Below, in pieces: positions 7,053 through 7,722 of a stretch of DNA of 7,722 nucleotides. Position numbers and translations under genes: made by a program. Source of the stretch: JBFYKJ01 sp041306005 (GTDB taxonomy: Archaea > Altiarchaeota > Altiarchaeia > JAFGQM01); the NCBI GenBank assembly GCA_041306005.1, contig JBFYKJ010000031.1, forward strand, positions 1-7,722. Reading direction: 5' to 3'. The stretch's first letter is position 1. Every line of letters starts with the position of its first letter. Below the pieces are notes generated by a model that saw only the letters and a list, made by a program, of their open reading frames with translations, had not been told where the DNA came from and ran no database searches.

Positions 7053-7057
7053 CCCTC
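7053..7057 (-). promoter_or_regulatory. Ribosome binding site of the radical SAM gene
   Basis: GAGGG read on the minus strand, six bases before ATG 7046, is the clearest Shine-Dalgarno sequence in the window and supports that start. The surrounding 8-mer AGAGGGAT (7051-7058) also occurs 20 nt upstream at 7071-7078. Confidence 0.65.
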
Positions 7058-7085
7058 TTTTGCTTGTCCTATCCCTCTATCCCGG

Positions 7086-7139
7086 GCCGGGCGCGGCAAA
7101 CAAACCCGGCGATCTGCGAAACCCCTGCGCAAGCCCGGC
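7086..7139 (-). other. GC-rich inverted repeats in the leader of the radical SAM gene
   Basis: The 99-nt gap (7047-7145) is the longest in the window. GCCGGGC (7086-7092) can pair perfectly with GCCCGGC (7133-7139), enclosing a smaller TGCG/CGCA stem (7115-7118 with 7128-7131). The same left arm can instead pair with CCCGGC at 7105-7110 (6 bp, 13-nt loop). The two outer pairings exclude each other. No T-tract follows in the direction of transcription, so it is not an obvious terminator. It may be an mRNA leader or processing structure, or chance in GC-rich DNA. Confidence 0.3.
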
Positions 7140-7145
7140 TTCAGA

Positions 7146-7388
7146 TCACTTGGGCACTATCATGAAGAAGATCCAAATGGCGAATATGATTATCATCATG
7201 TGGGAGATGAAAATCCACCCCACGCCCAGCATCGGGTACTGGAAGACGAAGATGTACACCAATATGCCGCCTATCACGAGCGACATGGTGGTGTTCCCGG
7301 TCCAGTTCTTCACGAAGCCGAATATGGTTATCACCAAAAAGAGCCTGACGAGGAGCCATACCGAGTTCAAATCGTCGAATATCGCCAT
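7146..7388 (-). CDS. Small three-segment membrane protein (80 aa)
   Basis: No family is recognised. The protein is very hydrophobic, with three likely membrane helices at about residues 9-27, 35-52 and 57-77, and a very short C-terminus (VPK). The N-terminus MAIFDDLNS is acidic. A single KNW loop separates helices 1 and 2. It carries no cysteines and no catalytic-looking motif. The ATG lies 11 nt after the stop of the preceding small membrane protein; only a weak GTGAT string, which overlaps that stop, could serve as ribosome binding site. Size, topology and adjacency suggest that it pairs with the upstream protein in a membrane complex, possibly by ancient duplication; this is inferred. A 99-nt gap separates it from the radical SAM gene, which could use the same transcript. 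Confidence 0.8.
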   Translation of the reverse strand: MAIFDDLNSVWLLVRLFLVITIFGFVKNWTGNTTMSLVIGGILVYIFVFQYPMLGVGWIFISHMMIIIFAIWIFFMIVPK

Positions 7389-7399
7389 CGTTTATCGCA

Positions 7400-7722
7400 T
7401 CACGGGGGCCTCATGTGCTGCATCTGCATCTGCGCCATCTCGGCCCTTTGCTGCATCATCATGCCCATGTTGTTCTTGACCAAATCCCCGCCCCACATCA
7501 TGTCGAAGGCGTGCACCATCACAAAGAACATCCCCATCACGAGTATCGCCAGCAGGCCGTTCGCGTAGAAGAGGAAGTAGTAGCCGAATACGAGGAACAC
7601 CGCAGTCGACAATATGCCGCCGCCGAGGTTCATGTGCATGTAGCCGTAGAGCATAACAAGCGCTATTATCTTTATCCCGAAGATGACCGAAGTCGACATC
7701 TGGCCAAGGCCGAACAAGTCCG
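7400..7722 (-). CDS. Small three-segment membrane protein with Met-rich tail (partial, open at right edge)
   Basis: The frame is open to the window edge, so the true start may lie outside. Inside the window, TTG at 7717 and ATG at 7699 are the possible starts; neither has a convincing ribosome binding site. Counting from the TTG (105 aa), membrane helices lie at about 10-26, 33-50 and 53-72. The last 24 residues are soluble and contain eight methionines plus a histidine (MGMMMQQ, then MAQMQMQHM), ending RPP. Met-rich tails can bind soft metals such as Cu(I), but they can also be simple amphipathic helices, and no transporter motif is present. It is followed after 11 nt by a second three-helix protein of similar size. 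The function is unknown. Confidence 0.78.
   Translation of the reverse strand, partial: DLFGLGQMSTSVIFGIKIIALVMLYGYMHMNLGGGILSTAVFLVFGYYFLFYANGLLAILVMGMFFVMVHAFDMMWGGDLVKNNMGMMMQQRAEMAQMQMQHMRPP

Noticed and set aside
6808..7479. Plus-strand open frame of 223 codons
   Set aside because: It spans three minus-strand genes and their gaps; the minus-strand products have coherent membrane helices and domain motifs, this one does not.

Overview
This 7.7 kb window reads almost entirely on the minus strand. Codon choice suggests an archaeon: AGG is common for Arg and ATA for Ile even though the DNA is GC-rich (ATA is used repeatedly in the membrane helices at about 95-150 and 2310-2360). One start is nearly leaderless behind an AT-rich TATA-like island. 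A DPANN-type or other poorly described archaeal lineage is possible, but no marker gene is present to settle it.

Right part (7722 down to 3876), in transcription order: a small protein with three membrane segments and a Met-rich tail (open at the right edge), a second small three-segment membrane protein (80 aa), a 603-aa B12-binding-type radical SAM enzyme, and a 433-aa protein with an N-terminal YkgJ-type cysteine cluster. Gaps are 11, 99 and 57 nt, so this is probably one operon. The enzyme and the cysteine-cluster protein look like a functional pair of unknown substrate.

Left part (3831 down to 84): a new transcription unit behind the AT-rich island at about 3841-3870. It encodes three highly charged helical proteins in a tight row: a 510-aa coiled-coil protein with a C-terminal membrane anchor, a 347-aa soluble helical protein starting 1 nt after its stop, and a 385-aa coiled-coil protein with a C-terminal anchor 12 nt further on. 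The first and third have unrelated N-terminal coiled coils but nearly the same C-terminal module of about 75 residues ending in the membrane helix (about 45 of 69 positions identical by hand count). This looks like a membrane-tethered coiled-coil scaffold whose two anchored members arose by duplication or exchange of the tail module. I know of no described system with this layout; it is the most novel-looking part of the window.

The first 83 bases are unassigned and differ in codon character from the rest. No gap exceeds 300 bases. I see no tRNA, rRNA, CRISPR array, insertion sequence or integrase.
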